A program made the position numbers and the translations under genes. A model generated the notes under the pieces. It was not told the DNA's origin, did not search any database, and saw only the letters and a program-made list of their open reading frames with translations. Shown in pieces: positions 9,771 through 21,705 of a stretch of 64,000 bases of DNA. Origin of the DNA: Distichodus sexfasciatus (Eukaryota > Chordata > Actinopteri > Characiformes > Distichodontidae); assembly GCA_032718565.1 (NCBI GenBank), contig JAVGVS010000095.1, forward strand, positions 452,501 through 516,500, written 5' to 3'. Position 1 is the stretch's first letter; each line of letters starts with the position of its first letter.

Positions 9771-11896
9771 TCTGTGGGAATAGTCTGGATCAGAAGAAGG
9801 TGGCAACAGTGATTTAACAAGGTGTGTGTGTGTAAGTAGTAAAGAAGGGGGGTTGTTCGCATAGAGTAGCTCTGCTCTAGATCTACTGTTATACAACTGT
9901 GCACCAAAAACACCTTCAATACTAACAAAGTGTACATTGCTTTAAAAATGTAAAAAATGTTTACGATGGTTAAAGTTATGTAATAGAAATTGACAAATTT
10001 TCTTCTTCTTTTTCTTGTCTTTTTGCAAATGGAGGATTGGTAAATTAAAAATCTTTATATTGTACATTATGGTCTGTTTTTATGCTCCCAGATTAAGTCT
10101 AGTCTTGGACCAGTCTTGTAGTACCAAAGGAAATTTATAATTCAAACTCTAACTAGTCTAGGACTAGGCTTAATCCTCAACTGGGAAATTGGCCCAAAAT
10201 GTTTTAAATCTCTTTGGACACATACACTATTAGTTGTGCTATTACCTGAGTCTGATTTTGTTTTTCACAGTGAGTCAGACTGTGGCATTCAGCATTCTAT
10301 TTGCAAGAATGTGATTATTATACTGCCTACCACAAGCGTGTGTTTAAGTGGTAGAGGGGGTGAGATGCTAGTGACAGTTGATGGAGACCTCCGTAAGCAG
10401 CGTTGTGGAGGAAGAACACCAGAGGGCGGAGATCACAATGGATTCAGAGAAAGATCTTAATGGATGTTAATCTCCCCGTGTACGTCGACTGAAGGGAGAA
10501 TGTTTCAGAAAGAATAATTTCAATTTACCTTGTTTCTTTTGTCATGCAGTGCTAGTAGATCAAGTGGCATTCAGCTTAAAAAAACAGGAAGTAGTTTGCA
10601 AGAAATGTGACAAGAATCAAGGCTGCATGCATCATTTACAGATTTTTTTTTTGCAATTGTCATCTTGTACCATTTGCAAGGGATTAAAATGATTGATATT
10701 TCAGTTTGTTCAAGTTTAAAGATGAATCCAGGGTTCACCAGTCAGAATGTGATTAAAGATAGTTTAATAGTTTAATAATTATATGTACATTTCAAGTTTT
10801 CATTTTGGTTCTTTGAACTAATTTTAACCCCTGCTTTTTGTTGTTTGTATGTCAATAACAAAAATCATGCTTAAAGAGTGTAACATTTAAGCATAATATT
10901 TTATGAAACATCATCTTTTAACACTTTGCAGCATCTTTATGTCAAGAAGACCATATCTTCAATAAGATGCTCATATACAGCAACAAAAGATATAGTAAAT
11001 ATAAAAAGTGTAACATTTTTTACACAATAACTATTATTTTATATTAATATTCATATTGTTATATTTTTCCTAGTAAGATATAACAACAACCTATAAGAGA
11101 GACACCCAAATCATGTCTATGTGAAATTCTCATCCATGCACATGCACTTTTAATATTGCCCATCCCAAAAGTCATCGCGGACACGATGGCTCAAAGCGTC
11201 AGATTTTGGACACAATGGCATGGTCTCCCGTGCAGAGAATAATAAAGCCTCAGAGCATCTTGATCCTCGGTGGAGTGTGCATGAGCCCAGAAGTGGGCCG
11301 ACATGCTCTTATCAGATGCTCCAGTGACGAGCGAGTGGTCCTCTTTCACATCCGAATGTTAACCTGCTCCATTTACTCCACGAGAGTGGGCCGAGAGGAA
11401 TGGCTCATTCGCCCCAACATCCAGCCGTCCCTGTTTCACAAATGTCACAGCCCAGAATGAGGCTCATTTGTGTCTGAATTTCCTTCACGGACAAGCGCTT
11501 GTCATTATATGTCTTTACAATGGGGCTGGATGATCACAACAGAATTTACAGTATTTTGTCTATATTCAAAGTATGTTTATAATTTCAAGGCATACAGATC
11601 CTTTTATGACACCAAAACCTCATTTTCAGATGTGTTAAATATGAAATAGCTCAAATACAGGGATATCTAAACACTACATCCCTGCATTTGATGAACATTG
11701 GTTTGATACAGTCAAAATACTGATTAAACTGTAAAACTAATCTTGAAAGATGCTGCTGATTTCACTTGAGGCATTTTCCTTTTCAGAGTCAAGAAAATAT
11801 CCAACCGGTCTATCTCTAGATATTGAATCTTCGATTCGTGCAGTGGGATCCCATCCATTTAGATTTCTTAGTCCTGAGCCGTGAGATTTTAAAAGC
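9771..11896. other. Unassigned, probably unique sequence
   Basis: No repeat family is recognised. About 10320-10460 and 11170-11480 are GC-richer. The open frame at 11206-11460 lacks recognisable domains. Poly-T (10641-10650) and (TG)n (9822-9832) are the only simple repeats. Confidence 0.4.
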
Positions 11897-12130
11897 TGTT
11901 AGCTGGTAGCATAGCGAGTTCGCCCCATGTCTGGAAGGTCACCGGTTTGAATCCCAGACCAGTAAAGGTACCAGTAAGTTACTCATGAGCAAGGTACCGT
12001 CCCCAAGCACTGCTTCCAGGATGCAGCCCATGTCAGCTGTCCACTGCTCCTTCACGGATGGGTCACATATGGTTGTGGTGCACAGTGTGCTGTGCTGTGG
12101 TGTGTTCACAACGACAAATAATCACTCATT
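11897..12130 (+). repeat. tRNA-derived SINE, copy 4
   Basis: The head GCTGGTAGCATAGCGAGTTCG has a box B GGTTTGAATCCCAGACC. The body ends GTGTGTTCACAACGACAAATAATCACTC. The box A region is altered compared with copies 1 and 8. Confidence 0.85.
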
Positions 12131-12303
12131 AAAGCCAATACTGACTAGTTCATCTACATGGATCATACACTTTGTGCCCTCCCAACAATGAGCTTCCATG
12201 GGTTTGTAAACCTTTATTTATTTTTTCCTTTTTTTGGCATCTCCAGTGTACAATGTAAGCAAACTTCACTCAAGTGAAGTTAAATGTACTTACTGTATGT
12301 CAG

Positions 12304-12329
12304 GTGAGTGATTATTTGTCATTGTGAGT
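12304..12329 (-). repeat. SINE 3'-end scrap
   Basis: GTGAGTGATTATTTGTCATT is the reverse complement of the SINE 3' end. The homology stops within about 26 bases. Confidence 0.6.
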
Positions 12330-12389
12330 ACGTGGGTATGAACGAGCTAACCACCAGAAAAGTAATGGCACAGTTTAACTTAATACTAG

Positions 12390-12742
12390 ATCTCTTGATT
12401 TGATTCAATTACGATAATCAGGTCAGTGTTTTGATTTCATACCTTGATGCATTAATTCATTGCATTATTTTTTAGATATTTGCATTAAATGTATTATTCA
12501 TAAAGATGTCCAAATCATCTGTAAATGTTTTGAACAATAAATAAAATCAAATAATTTTTTTAAAGTGATTTCAGTAGTAAAATTGGATTGCATGTCACGG
12601 ACCACCTGCAATGCCATTGCGGACAACCAGGGGACAGCGGACTGCCCGTTGAAATCACACGATATAATCAATTATTGTGTGCCGCTGCATTGATGCAGAA
12701 TAGCACAATGCATCGATTATGTGAGTTATTTCAACACCCCTA
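12390..12742 (+). mobile_element. hAT-like family Z, copy 3 (5' truncated)
   Basis: It aligns with family Z copies at 4.0 and 20.6 kb through TTAGATATTTGCATTAAAT, TTATTCATAAAGATG, GATTGCATGTCACGGACCAC and GCATCGATTATG. It preserves the right terminus ATTTCAACACCCCTA (12728-12742). The left terminus is absent and no transposase remains. Confidence 0.7.
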
Positions 12743-14260
12743 CTTAAAAGAGACGCCCCTTGTGGCCAAAATGCCAACCTTAATGATGGTGTTGCCTTGT
12801 GACCAAACTGGAAACTCAATTTTTACCTGAAAAGTGGAGAGGAGCAGTTTGTAGATTGGCTTTGATAAGAATTAAAATAGCCTGAACCTCTTCAATGAGC
12901 AGAAAATTTTGAGCCGGCAATGACGGTTTGAGTTTACGAATATGGATTAGAATGACGTTCCAGTTTGTACGCTCCTCAGCTGGGGAAAGCAAGGTGTGGA
13001 TTTCTGATCTTGTGCTGTCACACTAATGCTAGCGTTTAGATTTTTATTGACGGTCGTAACCCGTGCTGTCTACACGTCTGCCACATGTTAGAGAAACGGT
13101 GAGTGCGCATTACACAGATGAGCTCTTTATGGCGGTGAATACATTAGCAGAGTGCTAATGGTGTCATCAGCATGGTTGGACTAGGACCACCTTGTTATGC
13201 AGGCATTTGTGCATGGAATGGATAACAAATAGAGCGTTGGGAGAGTTGTCATCTACGTGATACGTAGCGACACGTGATACATGCACTCGTTCATGAATTC
13301 TGTCCATTTTTTTGTCTGTTCTTCAAAAAGCCACTAAATTAGATGTGATTCGAGGGCCCATGGGCCTCTCGGTTATCTGTAACCATCATGACCCCTTTTT
13401 TCTGTCATTTATTTTTCTCATAGAAACCCATTTGTTTTCTCCCATTAAAAATATATGGCATTTGAGAAGCGAAAGCTTTTTTCCCTTTTAATTTTTTTTC
13501 TTGCTATTATCATCCCTCGTTATTTTATCATTTAGTGCAATGCATTTTATTCAAAGTCTTTCTACTCGGCCAGTTTTCATGTCACAGCAACGAAACATGA
13601 GCAATCCTATTAGCATTTTCTTGCAGAAGTGCATCTCTAGTTTTGTTTGTTATTTATAGCCATGTGCTATATATTACCTGCATTTTATGAAGGTGGTTTG
13701 GATATCCTTAAATATAGAAAAGAGGTAGCGTAACTTCTAAAAAGGGAAGAAACTTTGCCACATTAAAATATGGAACATGAAACTTTACCATGTTAAAAAC
13801 AGTGAAATATATTGCAAGTGTACAGACTGTGTGTGTTGCAGCTGGATCTCAGCCGGGAAGTCATAAAAGACAATACTAGAATTCACATTGTGAGATCCTG
13901 GCGATGAAGCCAACTGGCAGGTGAGTTTCAGCCGACTGTAGGAATGTCAGTAAAACCTCTTCTCCCCGAATGGGACTCAAATGCACCCTTAATCTAACTT
14001 ACACGTCTAAGCCAAAGTACACTTTCAATGTCTTACAAAAGACATGGAAAGACATTTTCTAAACTGGATGGAAAGGAAATGTCTCCCAAAGTGACGGCAG
14101 AGCAGAGCAATCCTCTTGTGTGACCCTTTTTGGGAAGCTCTGAATTTGCTCAGTGAATTACAAGGGTAGATATGAATCTTAATCAAAATGATGATCATTT
14201 ATTCTAAAGGTTTTGTTCTATTAAATAATAATTGATTTTAATAAAACATTATTTTTATAG
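12743..14260. other. Unassigned, probably unique sequence
   Basis: No repeat family is recognised. Mixed-composition stretches such as 13530-13640 could be conserved non-coding DNA, but this cannot be judged without an alignment. No coding exon seen. Confidence 0.4.
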
Positions 14261-14498
14261 GGGCGGCACGGTGGCACAGCTGTTAGCGCTGCCACCTCAC
14301 AGTGAGAAGGTCCTGGGTTCAATCCCCAGGTCAGCCGTAGGGCCTTTCTGTGTGGAGTTTGTATACTGTCCCCATGTTTGCATGGATTTCCTCCGGGTGC
14401 TCCGGTTTCCTCCCACAGTCCAAAAGCATGCACTGTGGGTTAATTGGTGACTCTAAATTGGCCCCGTAAGGTGTGATTGAGAGTGTGATTGTGTCTGC
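14261..14498 (+). repeat. V-SINE (mermaid/DANA-like), copy 1
   Basis: The tRNA-like head GGGGCGGCACGGTGGCACAG has a box B GGGTTCAATCCCC. It is followed by the conserved core CTGTGTGGAGTTTG, TTTCCTCCGGGTGCTCCGG and CCACAGTCCAAAAGCATGC, typical of the fish V-SINE superfamily. The 3' tail after about 14498 is missing. Confidence 0.85.
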
Positions 14499-15583
14499 AC
14501 TGACGGTTCACTGTGGTTGTTTACACTTGCATGCTGTGAGTTGTTGTAGGTAACCAGGAAAACATGGAGTGGACTTTCAGTAGTATGGGTATTCTCTTAT
14601 TAGTCAAGTGGAATGAGAGGGGCTCCAAACAAATATTTTTGAAATGTAAAGGGGACACACACCCCTCAAATATAATTTTGTTTTACTTTATACATTTATT
14701 GCTAAGCTTTGAAACAGTATTTTTTTAGAACTGCTGTTCCGGTCATGTTTGGGTTTTGTAACTTGTTCTTTATCAGAGATACAAAAATTGTAAAACTGCA
14801 GCTATTTACATTTACTGACATTTACTGCAATTTGTTAAAGATATCCTCATTTCCCCAAACCATTAAACAGTCATGTTCATTTAGAAGCAGTTTGTTTTTA
14901 GATGTTTCGTTTAACTAGATTTCATTTTTATTAAATGTGCAATGTTATTGTTTTTACATTTTGCTTATCCAGGTTCAACAACTCTTGACCATTGTTGCTA
15001 TTTTTATATTTTTTAATTATTCTTGTAGCATTAAATTTTCAGAGGTTCCCTGAAAAAGTGGCTCCAGGTCTTGTCCAGGTTTACTGCATAAATAAAGGTG
15101 ATCTATCTGTCTCAACCGAAATGTCAAGCAAGTCCATGAATTATAGAGAAGGCAGAGCATTTTAAGTGCTTTATTGGTTATTTCTCCTTCACCATAAAAA
15201 GAAGCTTCCCTTCAGCGGCATTCCTAATGGAGGAGTGGAAGAACTCTTCAGTCTGCCTCTCTGTTTCCATAAAAATATACCATAGGATGTTCTGTCCAAT
15301 TTGGAGCAAACTGATTCTAAGCAAAATAACTGCTCTTTCATCTTTTTATGATGGTACTCTCTTGAAAGACCTGTTTATCAAATGGTGTTTGATGTTATGC
15401 CAAAATCTATAAATTTAATTTGTAGCAATGTGGACAGGTAGATTTATTTCTGTTTCAATTGAATACTCACTGGCTAATCACTGATTTTTAATGTTGTCAT
15501 TTTTTATTTGTAAGGTTTCAGTCCGGATCCAGGTTAGATTTGCCGACACTGACTTGTTCTGAGTCTTCGCAAAGACCCTTGAT
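14499..15583. other. Unassigned AT-rich sequence
   Basis: GGGGACACACACCCCT at about 14651-14666 resembles the right end of the hAT-like MITE at 33042-33359 but is isolated. Otherwise nothing is recognised. Confidence 0.4.
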
Positions 15584-16503
15584 CAGTGTTGGGGATAACA
15601 TGCAAGGCTGGATTGGTAATCTGTCATACCAGGTAATTCCGGTGAAAATTTTGGGCCGGTGCAGGGATGGTGTGACTAATCGGGAGAGTCTTCACATTCA
15701 CCTCTCTCTTGGGCCAGTTAGGTGGGAAAAATAATATTGACAAACAGCCAACAACAGCAGGGGGCGCTAATATGATAATTTGTCAAGTGTAAAATCCATA
15801 TGGAGGTCTAAAAGTCCAGTGGGTGGACCTATTTGGGAGAAAATCCAATGCAGTTTTTTAGTCAAAGTCCATCCATCATAATGCGCTACCAAGTAATGTG
15901 CTACTGTTATTCCATTACTTTTGTCGGTAACGAAATAACGTACACATTACAGTTACATTTTCAGTTCTTCATTACAATTACTAGACTATAGAAACACCCT
16001 TTTCTGCGTTACCCATATTTTTGCATCGTAAAATCAAATGTGGGTTGACGTATAAATTGAATATTTATTTAAGCATAAATATGAACTGATGAACGAGACG
16101 GCACTGATTTTGTAAGAGGCTTAGCACATGCATGCCTAAACTGAGTTAGTTGTTATAGAGATTTGTGTGAGTCAAATGGAAGGGAAAGATAACATGGAAG
16201 TATAGGGATCATCGTCAACTGGAAATACTCACATTATATTCAGTTCATTGCACATAAAGACAAAAAATTTTCAGCGAAAGGCAACCTATACCCAATGAGA
16301 AACTCATTTCAAAGCTGAACAAAGCTTGTGGCAAAATTTTGAAAGACTTTCTTGTTTGTGCATGTATTTCTGTATAGTGAATTTGGATATTTGTAGAAAA
16401 ACCAAAAAGTAAAGTAATGAGCAGGGAAGTTACTTTTTAAAATAGAGTAACATAACTAGTAATGTGTAACTAGTTACTACTTTGAGCAACTTCCCCAACA
16501 CTG
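15584..16503 (+). mobile_element. Non-autonomous hAT with a nested insertion
   Basis: The left end is CAGTGTTGGGGATAAC and the right end is AACTTCCCCAACACTG, an inverted terminal pair. The flanking octamers CCCTTGAT and CTCCTGAT agree at 6 of 8 positions, as expected for an old hAT target-site duplication. The termini carry the GTAACG/TTAC-rich subterminal sequence of this group. No transposase frame. About 285 bp of unrelated sequence interrupts it near the left end. Confidence 0.7.
15605..15887. mobile_element. Element nested in the 15.6-kb hAT
   Basis: It starts AAGGCTGGATTGGTAATCTG, a head common to a dispersed fish repeat, and contains TTTTGGGCCGGTGCAGGGA. The host element resumes at TAATGCGCTACCAAGTAATG. 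The host words on either side (TAACATGC and TAATGCGC) could be decayed 8-bp duplications. Boundaries are approximate. Confidence 0.5.
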
Positions 16504-16509
16504 CTCCTG

Positions 16510-17035
16510 ATTACTAGATCTCAGTTACCTGAAAATCCACAGCCAACACAGGAACAAAGTACAACAGAAAGACAGGACTCGTGCCCCCAGAACCGGGGAA
16601 GACCCGGGCCAACTGGTTTAACTACAAAAAGACCAAGGAACTAATGAGTGCGCGTCCCAATTCCCAAACTGCAAGTAACAAGGGCCAGATGAACGTAATA
16701 ATAACCGCGGGGGCGTCCTAAACAGATCCTAACCTACTAGGAAGGGCACTCGCAGTGAAGACAACAAAATGCGGAAGTGGGGTGTGCTCTAAACAGGGAC
16801 TGAGCTACTCGCAAGGGCAGAAAGTGAAGACAACGAGAACCCAGAAGTGGGGAGCGAGCTAGCAGGGAAAGCTAAAGCTAACATGAACATGAAAAGTAAC
16901 AATATTTAAGAGAAACATGAGGAGTAACAGACACACGAGGCAGGACACCGAAAGTGAACCCAGAGGACAGAACAAATACCCCCAGGTCAGAACTTCGGTG
17001 ATCATGGGCGTGGCACAGCCGGTGAGGGGGACCAC
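16510..17035 (-). repeat. GC-richer repeat, possibly LTR-derived
   Basis: Composition shifts sharply from its AT-rich neighbours. Two internal units about 70 bp apart share GTGAAGACAAC and GAAGTGGGG (16755-16785 and 16824-16853). Read on the minus strand it resembles pyrimidine-rich LTR sequence, but I see no TG...CA ends or target duplication. The class is uncertain. Confidence 0.35.
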
Positions 17036-17129
17036 TGTTTTGTGTTTCTGGATTATACTCTTATTATGTTTTTACCCTACAATTTGGATTTGATTAATTC
17101 TGTCCCTAAAGATTTTGAGCAGTGCCTGT

Positions 17130-17325
17130 TCTATATTCATTCACAACACCTTTATCCAGAGCAACTTTCATTTGTATAATTTCGGTGACGTTTTCCCTGA
17201 TAGAAACATGGAGTTAAAGGTCTTGCTCAGAGACCCAGTGGTGGTTGTGCTGGAGGTAGAATTTGATGCCACAACCTCTTGGACCGGAGGTAAGTACCCT
17301 AATTGCTAGGCTACCAACACCCCAT
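17130..17325 (-). repeat. tRNA-derived SINE with L2-like tail, copy 2
   Basis: The plus strand shows a diverged tail (CACCTTTATCCAGAGCAACTT), the GGTCTTGCTCAGAGACCCAG core shared with 6213-6363, then a tRNA-like head in reverse (GTACCCTAATTGCTAGGCTACC). Box B is eroded. Confidence 0.7.
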
Positions 17326-17465
17326 CAACTTTCAAAGTCAATTTTTCAAATTAAGTGAAAAGTCAGTTTTTAGAATAAAGACTCCACATTTGGACTTGTC
17401 AACTAATTGTTACATTATTATTGTTGACATATCACTTTTTACAAACTTTATTGTCCACACAAGTC

Positions 17466-17905
17466 TAGGGGTGGGAATTGATAAGATTTGATCAATATCA
17501 ATGCCATTGTAGATTCTGCCTATCAATCCAATTGCTTATCAATTTTCCTATCGATTCCTGAGTATTTTTTTGAGTGAGAAAAAGTAGGTCTACACAGTCT
17601 TCCGCAGCAAAAGCAACCATTAAATTTTTCCCAGAATGAAAAAGACTGTGAGCATCAATACATTGAAGTTTTGGCAATTTCTGAGCATTTGGACTCATTT
17701 TGGCCTATAACTCATCTTTGACTCATTTCAGGGAGGGAAGTATTTTTTTGCCATGAGGGCATTCCATATGAGAGCCGTGGCACAATAGCGCTGTGGATGC
17801 GTGTCGGGAATAAATAAATATCAAGTAAACAGCCGTATTGTGAGTAGAATGCTGGTTGTTTTTGTTATTTATCAGCTAAAACATAAGTTTTGTCTGTAAG
17901 AAATG
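17466..17905 (+). mobile_element. hAT-like family W, left part
   Basis: The terminus TAGGGGTGGGAATTGATAAG is followed by GATCAATATCAATGCC words typical of fish hAT termini. The segment from GAAGTTTTGGCAATTTCTGAG to GCTGGTTGTTTTTGTTATTT aligns with 23113-23320. It breaks off near 17905. It has no transposase frame. Confidence 0.65.
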
Positions 17906-18889
17906 GTAAGATGCAGCTGATCAGAGACCAGGTAGGCTAGAAAACTTAAATATTCGGACTGTGAGCATGGCTACCTACTTTAGAGGTGTAAAGTGTAAAA
18001 AAAAATGCAATGCAATTACAAAAAAAAAAGTCTAGCATGGAAAGAAATATAGAAAAGTTGTGTGCCACATATATAGGAATGCACAGGAGTCTCTGGTTTG
18101 GATCTAATTTGTGGGCTGAGAAATAATGCACTGGCATAGTCAATTGCGGCACTTCTGCAAGCTTTCATACAATCCACTGAATAAGAGGCAGCCTTCCTGT
18201 CCACTATGCTGACAAATGAACTCAAATTGGTCTGCCACAGGAATCATAATTGCAGGATTTTTTCCCATGGCTTCTTTCACTCCAGCTCCCGCGTTTCATC
18301 TCTTTCATTAGCAATATCCCTTAAGTGGACGGGTCGGCACGGAGAGGACGTAATTGAACACACACACACATACTCGTATGTACGCCAGATTGACAGTCGC
18401 TGGCCCGGCCACGGACGCCGACGCACCCTGACACGCGGCAGCCCATATTAACTCGCCGGGGACTGCGAAGAGAAAACGCCTTTATGGCAGATCAGGGTTC
18501 CCACTCTGCCCCATTTAGTATGCGGCCTGTCAGGGTGCGACAGCTTAATTTCATGATTTAAAAGACAGAAAGAGGACTGTAGTTATGGGTTGCATGCACA
18601 TACACTCCCACGAGGAGGAAATAAAAAGTGCCAAAACCAGCGTCACTGCAGATTGTACGCTTTGGACAAAAAAGGGAAATTCATTTACAGAGAGGCAGTT
18701 GGGAATTGGGATTCTAAGAGCTACTTGAAAACCTAAAAATTACATTAAACACTAGTAGTGTATTATACTTCTCAAATGTCATCTTTTAGGAGTTAAAAAT
18801 AAAAGTTTTTCGCCACACATTTCCATTTAAGGCAATGCAAATTCTTTGACATATTTGAACATTTTGAATAGTGTAATACAATAGTTACT
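17906..18889. other. Unassigned, partly GC-rich unique sequence
   Basis: About 18310-18540 is CpG-rich (CGGACGCCGACGCACCC) with a short (AC)n at 18359-18370 and the inverted decamers CACCCTGACA/TGTCAGGGTG. The open frame 18206-18451 shows no recognised domain. It could be regulatory DNA, but that is unproven. Confidence 0.4.
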
Positions 18890-18977
18890 TTCCCTGGTAA
18901 GCAGTTATAATGCTGTAATGCTTTTGGGAGAGGAAACTACTACTAATTACTTTTTCAAAGTAACATGCCCAACACTG
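18890..18977. mobile_element. hAT right-end fragment
   Basis: TTACTTTTTCAAAGTAACATG runs into CCCAACACTG (18968-18977), the shared right terminus of the CAGTGTTGGG hAT group. No left end was found nearby. Confidence 0.55.
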
Positions 18978-19149
18978 CCCATTCTAAGAACAGGTTGCTT
19001 TTACTGTACAATTTTATGGCAGAGAACCTGAAAATCATATGATTGAGTGAAAATTGTCTATTTAAGATTAGCTAAAACATTTCACTCTCAAGAATTCCCC
19101 ATATTTAAGAGCATCTGTTAAATCCCATAATTGTGAAAGACTGAAATGA

Positions 19150-19407
19150 AAGTGGGTGATTATTTATCATTGTGAACACAGCACAGCACACAGTGCACCA
19201 CAACCAAATGTGACCTCTGCATTTGACCCATCTGTGAAGGAGCCGTGGGGATCTGGCATGGAAAGTGCTTGGGAGCCAGGGAGCGGTGCTTGGGGATGGT
19301 ATCTTGCTCTTGAATACCTCAGTGGTAACTTTACCAGTCTGGGATTTGGACCGGTGACCTTCCGATCACCAGGCAAACTCCCTAACCATTACACAACGAA
19401 CTGTCCC
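19150..19407 (-). repeat. tRNA-derived SINE, copy 5
   Basis: This is a full-length reverse copy, from AAGTGGGTGATTATTTATCA to the head (CACCAGGCAAACTCCCTAACC). The GTGCTTGGGAGCCAGGGAGC region carries an internal partial duplication of GTGCTTGGG. Confidence 0.85.
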
Positions 19408-20637
19408 AATATTGTGTAGTATTTTAGTGTATTATAGTAAAATATATCCTAATAAATTGTAAATACACATAAGTTCTTGTTACATGTTTTACCTCCACTA
19501 CATGCAGTCAGAAATTATTAGAACCCCACATTCTGTAAATGCACACAAACTCCCATTAGACGCATCTCAAGTATAAGATTTGTCTGACACTAGCAGTTTT
19601 CTCCGGGTGTGGGAAAAAGAAGTGATTACCTGCGTAAAATGTTCTGCCATATGCACTGAGGCATTAGACCTGATACAACTCCTCATATAATTTGAGAGTG
19701 TCTCGCTTTCAGTTGACCCAGTGAAATGGAGCAATAGTAATGATGTCTGATTTCATGAACAGTAGCCCCATAAACTGCCCTCACTCTGTTTTTATTCTGT
19801 AATGACCCATCCATAACTCATTCTAGCATCAATCAGTGTGCATCTATAACCTCCTGGCTGCTGTCATTCATTACCCATCATCTTTTAGATTAGAAAGCAC
19901 ATCCAGTTAAAGCCGCAAGTCCATTTAGCATGCAAATATGCAATCTCATTCATTATTTGCATACTGATGAGAACATGAAAATAGGTTTATGAGAGAAGTG
20001 GCCAGTACAGCAAACAAAGTGTAAGAAATGTGTAAATAAATAATACAATAGCAGAGCGAGATTTAATCTTTCATAATTTAAGAATGTTTACTGAGATAAT
20101 GCTCCCCTCATTTAAGGGATAATGGAGATGGAGATGTACTCTGCGTAACTCTCATAAAAAGGTTCAGTGATGCTCCGGTAGCTGAGATGGTTATGGGAGG
20201 CAGTTTGACTCATGCTCATGTTCATAAAAAACAAATTTGTGCTGGATTATCAGTGAGCGCTTTGTAAGGCAGCATTATCCTGGTGGCACGTGCTTTTAAA
20301 GTATCTGCACCATATGGTAAATCTGGATAATGGCCTTAAAATGTTATAGGAACAGATAGCAATTAAAAGCTAATGACTCCAATAACATGGATGCCCACGC
20401 CATTATGGATCCACCACCATGTTTAATCAGGGGGGTTTAGTGATCCTTACACTGGAGCTCACGTCGTCTCATTAAAACAGCTTCTAAAGGTCACTGCTGC
20501 CGTAAATTAGCCAGTCTTATGACGTACAGTGTTGTAAGAGTTTCCTCTATGACAATGTATGAATGTCCCTGGTTTTAGATTTATTTTAATGATAATCACT
20601 AATAGATATTGAGAGGAAGGTTGAAATCCCTGCACCG
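19408..20637. other. Repeat-poor stretch, candidate conserved non-coding DNA
   Basis: No mobile element is recognised over 1.2 kb. An octamer site ATGCAAAT (19930-19937) faces its reverse complement ATTTGCAT (19955-19962), with homeodomain-like TAAT/ATTA words around. Short, evenly mixed words without low complexity make it look like unique sequence. It holds no convincing exon. Confidence 0.4.
19930..19962. promoter_or_regulatory. Inverted pair of octamer (POU) motifs
   Basis: ATGCAAAT and ATTTGCAT, 17 bases apart, match the consensus octamer bound by POU-domain factors. Binding or enhancer function is inference only. Confidence 0.35.
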
Positions 20638-21196
20638 TAGAGGTGTGAATCTTCACTGGTCTCACGATTCTCACGATTTTCAGGTCAATGATTCGATATG
20701 ATGCAAAACATCCTACCAAATTACTTCACACTGCACGCAGATTGGGCACGGATCGCAGATTGGGCAGTTATAGTTACCACCGGGATGTTCTGTTTAACTA
20801 GAATTTTTATGCCGCAGCCAGAAAATCACCAAGCAATGTCATTATATAATCCATTTTTAACAACTGCTTCTGTCCCAGGGACCACCACTCAGACTAAGTA
20901 GTCTTCTATTACTTTTTAGATATTTGAATTAAATTCATTATTCATAAAGATGCGCAAATCATGCAGAAATATTTTGAAATATACATAAAGTGAAACCATT
21001 TTTAAAAAGGGATTTCAGTAGTGAAACCGGATTGCATGTCACGAACCACCTGCAATGCCGGCGCGTACCACTAGGGGAGAGCAGACCGCCGGTTGAAAAC
21101 CTCCAATAGCATCGATTATGGTCTGCCACTGTATCGATGGAGAATCATCCACATCTGGATCATGATGATTCTATGTGATTCATTTCAATACCACTA
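20638..21196 (+). mobile_element. hAT-like family Z, copy 2 (both ends)
   Basis: The left terminus is TAGAGGTGTGAATCTTCACT and the right is ATTTCAATACCACTA, inverted and imperfect. This 559-bp copy is the most complete family member here. No 8-bp duplication is visible, because a SINE begins immediately after the right end. It has no transposase. Confidence 0.75.
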
Positions 21197-21453
21197 CAGT
21201 TGATGGTGTAACGGTAGGGTGTTTGCCCTGTGATCAGAAGGTCGCAGGTTCGAATCCAGGACCGGTACCACTGAGTACCACTGAGGTACTCATGAGCAAG
21301 GTACCATCCCCAAGCACTGCTGCCCGGGCACTTGTTGGCTGCCTGCTGCTCCTTCACGGATGGGCTAAATGCAGAGGTCACATTTCATTGTCGTGCACTG
21401 TGCTGTGGTGTGTTCACAATGACAAAAAATCACTCACTTTCACTTTACTTCAC
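21197..21453 (+). repeat. tRNA-derived SINE, copy 6
   Basis: The head GATGGTGTAACGGTAGGGTG has a strong box B GGTTCGAATCC, one of the best preserved internal promoters in the window. GTACCACTGA is duplicated in tandem. The 3' end is CACTCACTTTCACTTTACTTC. Confidence 0.85.
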
Positions 21454-21483
21454 TGTACCTTAAGATGCTCATTTAACTAGTCT

Positions 21484-21705
21484 TTGGGGCAGTTGGTAGA
21501 TTAGGGAGTTGATCAGAGGGTTGCTGTTTCAAGTCCCGAACCGGCAAACGTACCACTGAAAAACTCATGAGAAAGGAAAGCTATCCAGTGTTCTTTCATG
21601 GATGAGTCAAATGCGGAGGTCACATTTGGTTATGGTGCACTGTGTGGTGTGCTGTGTTCACAATGAGAAATGACAAATAGTCACTCACTTTCAATCACTT
21701 GAAAT
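21484..21705 (+). repeat. tRNA-derived SINE, copy 7
   Basis: It starts about 30 bp after copy 6 in the same direction. The head is decayed (GCAGTTGGTAGATTAGGGAG, box B TTTCAAGTCCCG) and about 30 bp are missing from the middle. Confidence 0.8.

Noticed and set aside
9822..9832. CRISPR-like or regular arrays
   Set aside because: Only simple microsatellites are present. Nothing has regular unique spacers, and the window is eukaryotic.
18424..18532. Inverted decamers CACCCTGACA/TGTCAGGGTG as a transposon end pair
   Set aside because: No flanking duplication and no other copy; more likely coincidence in a GC-rich unique block.
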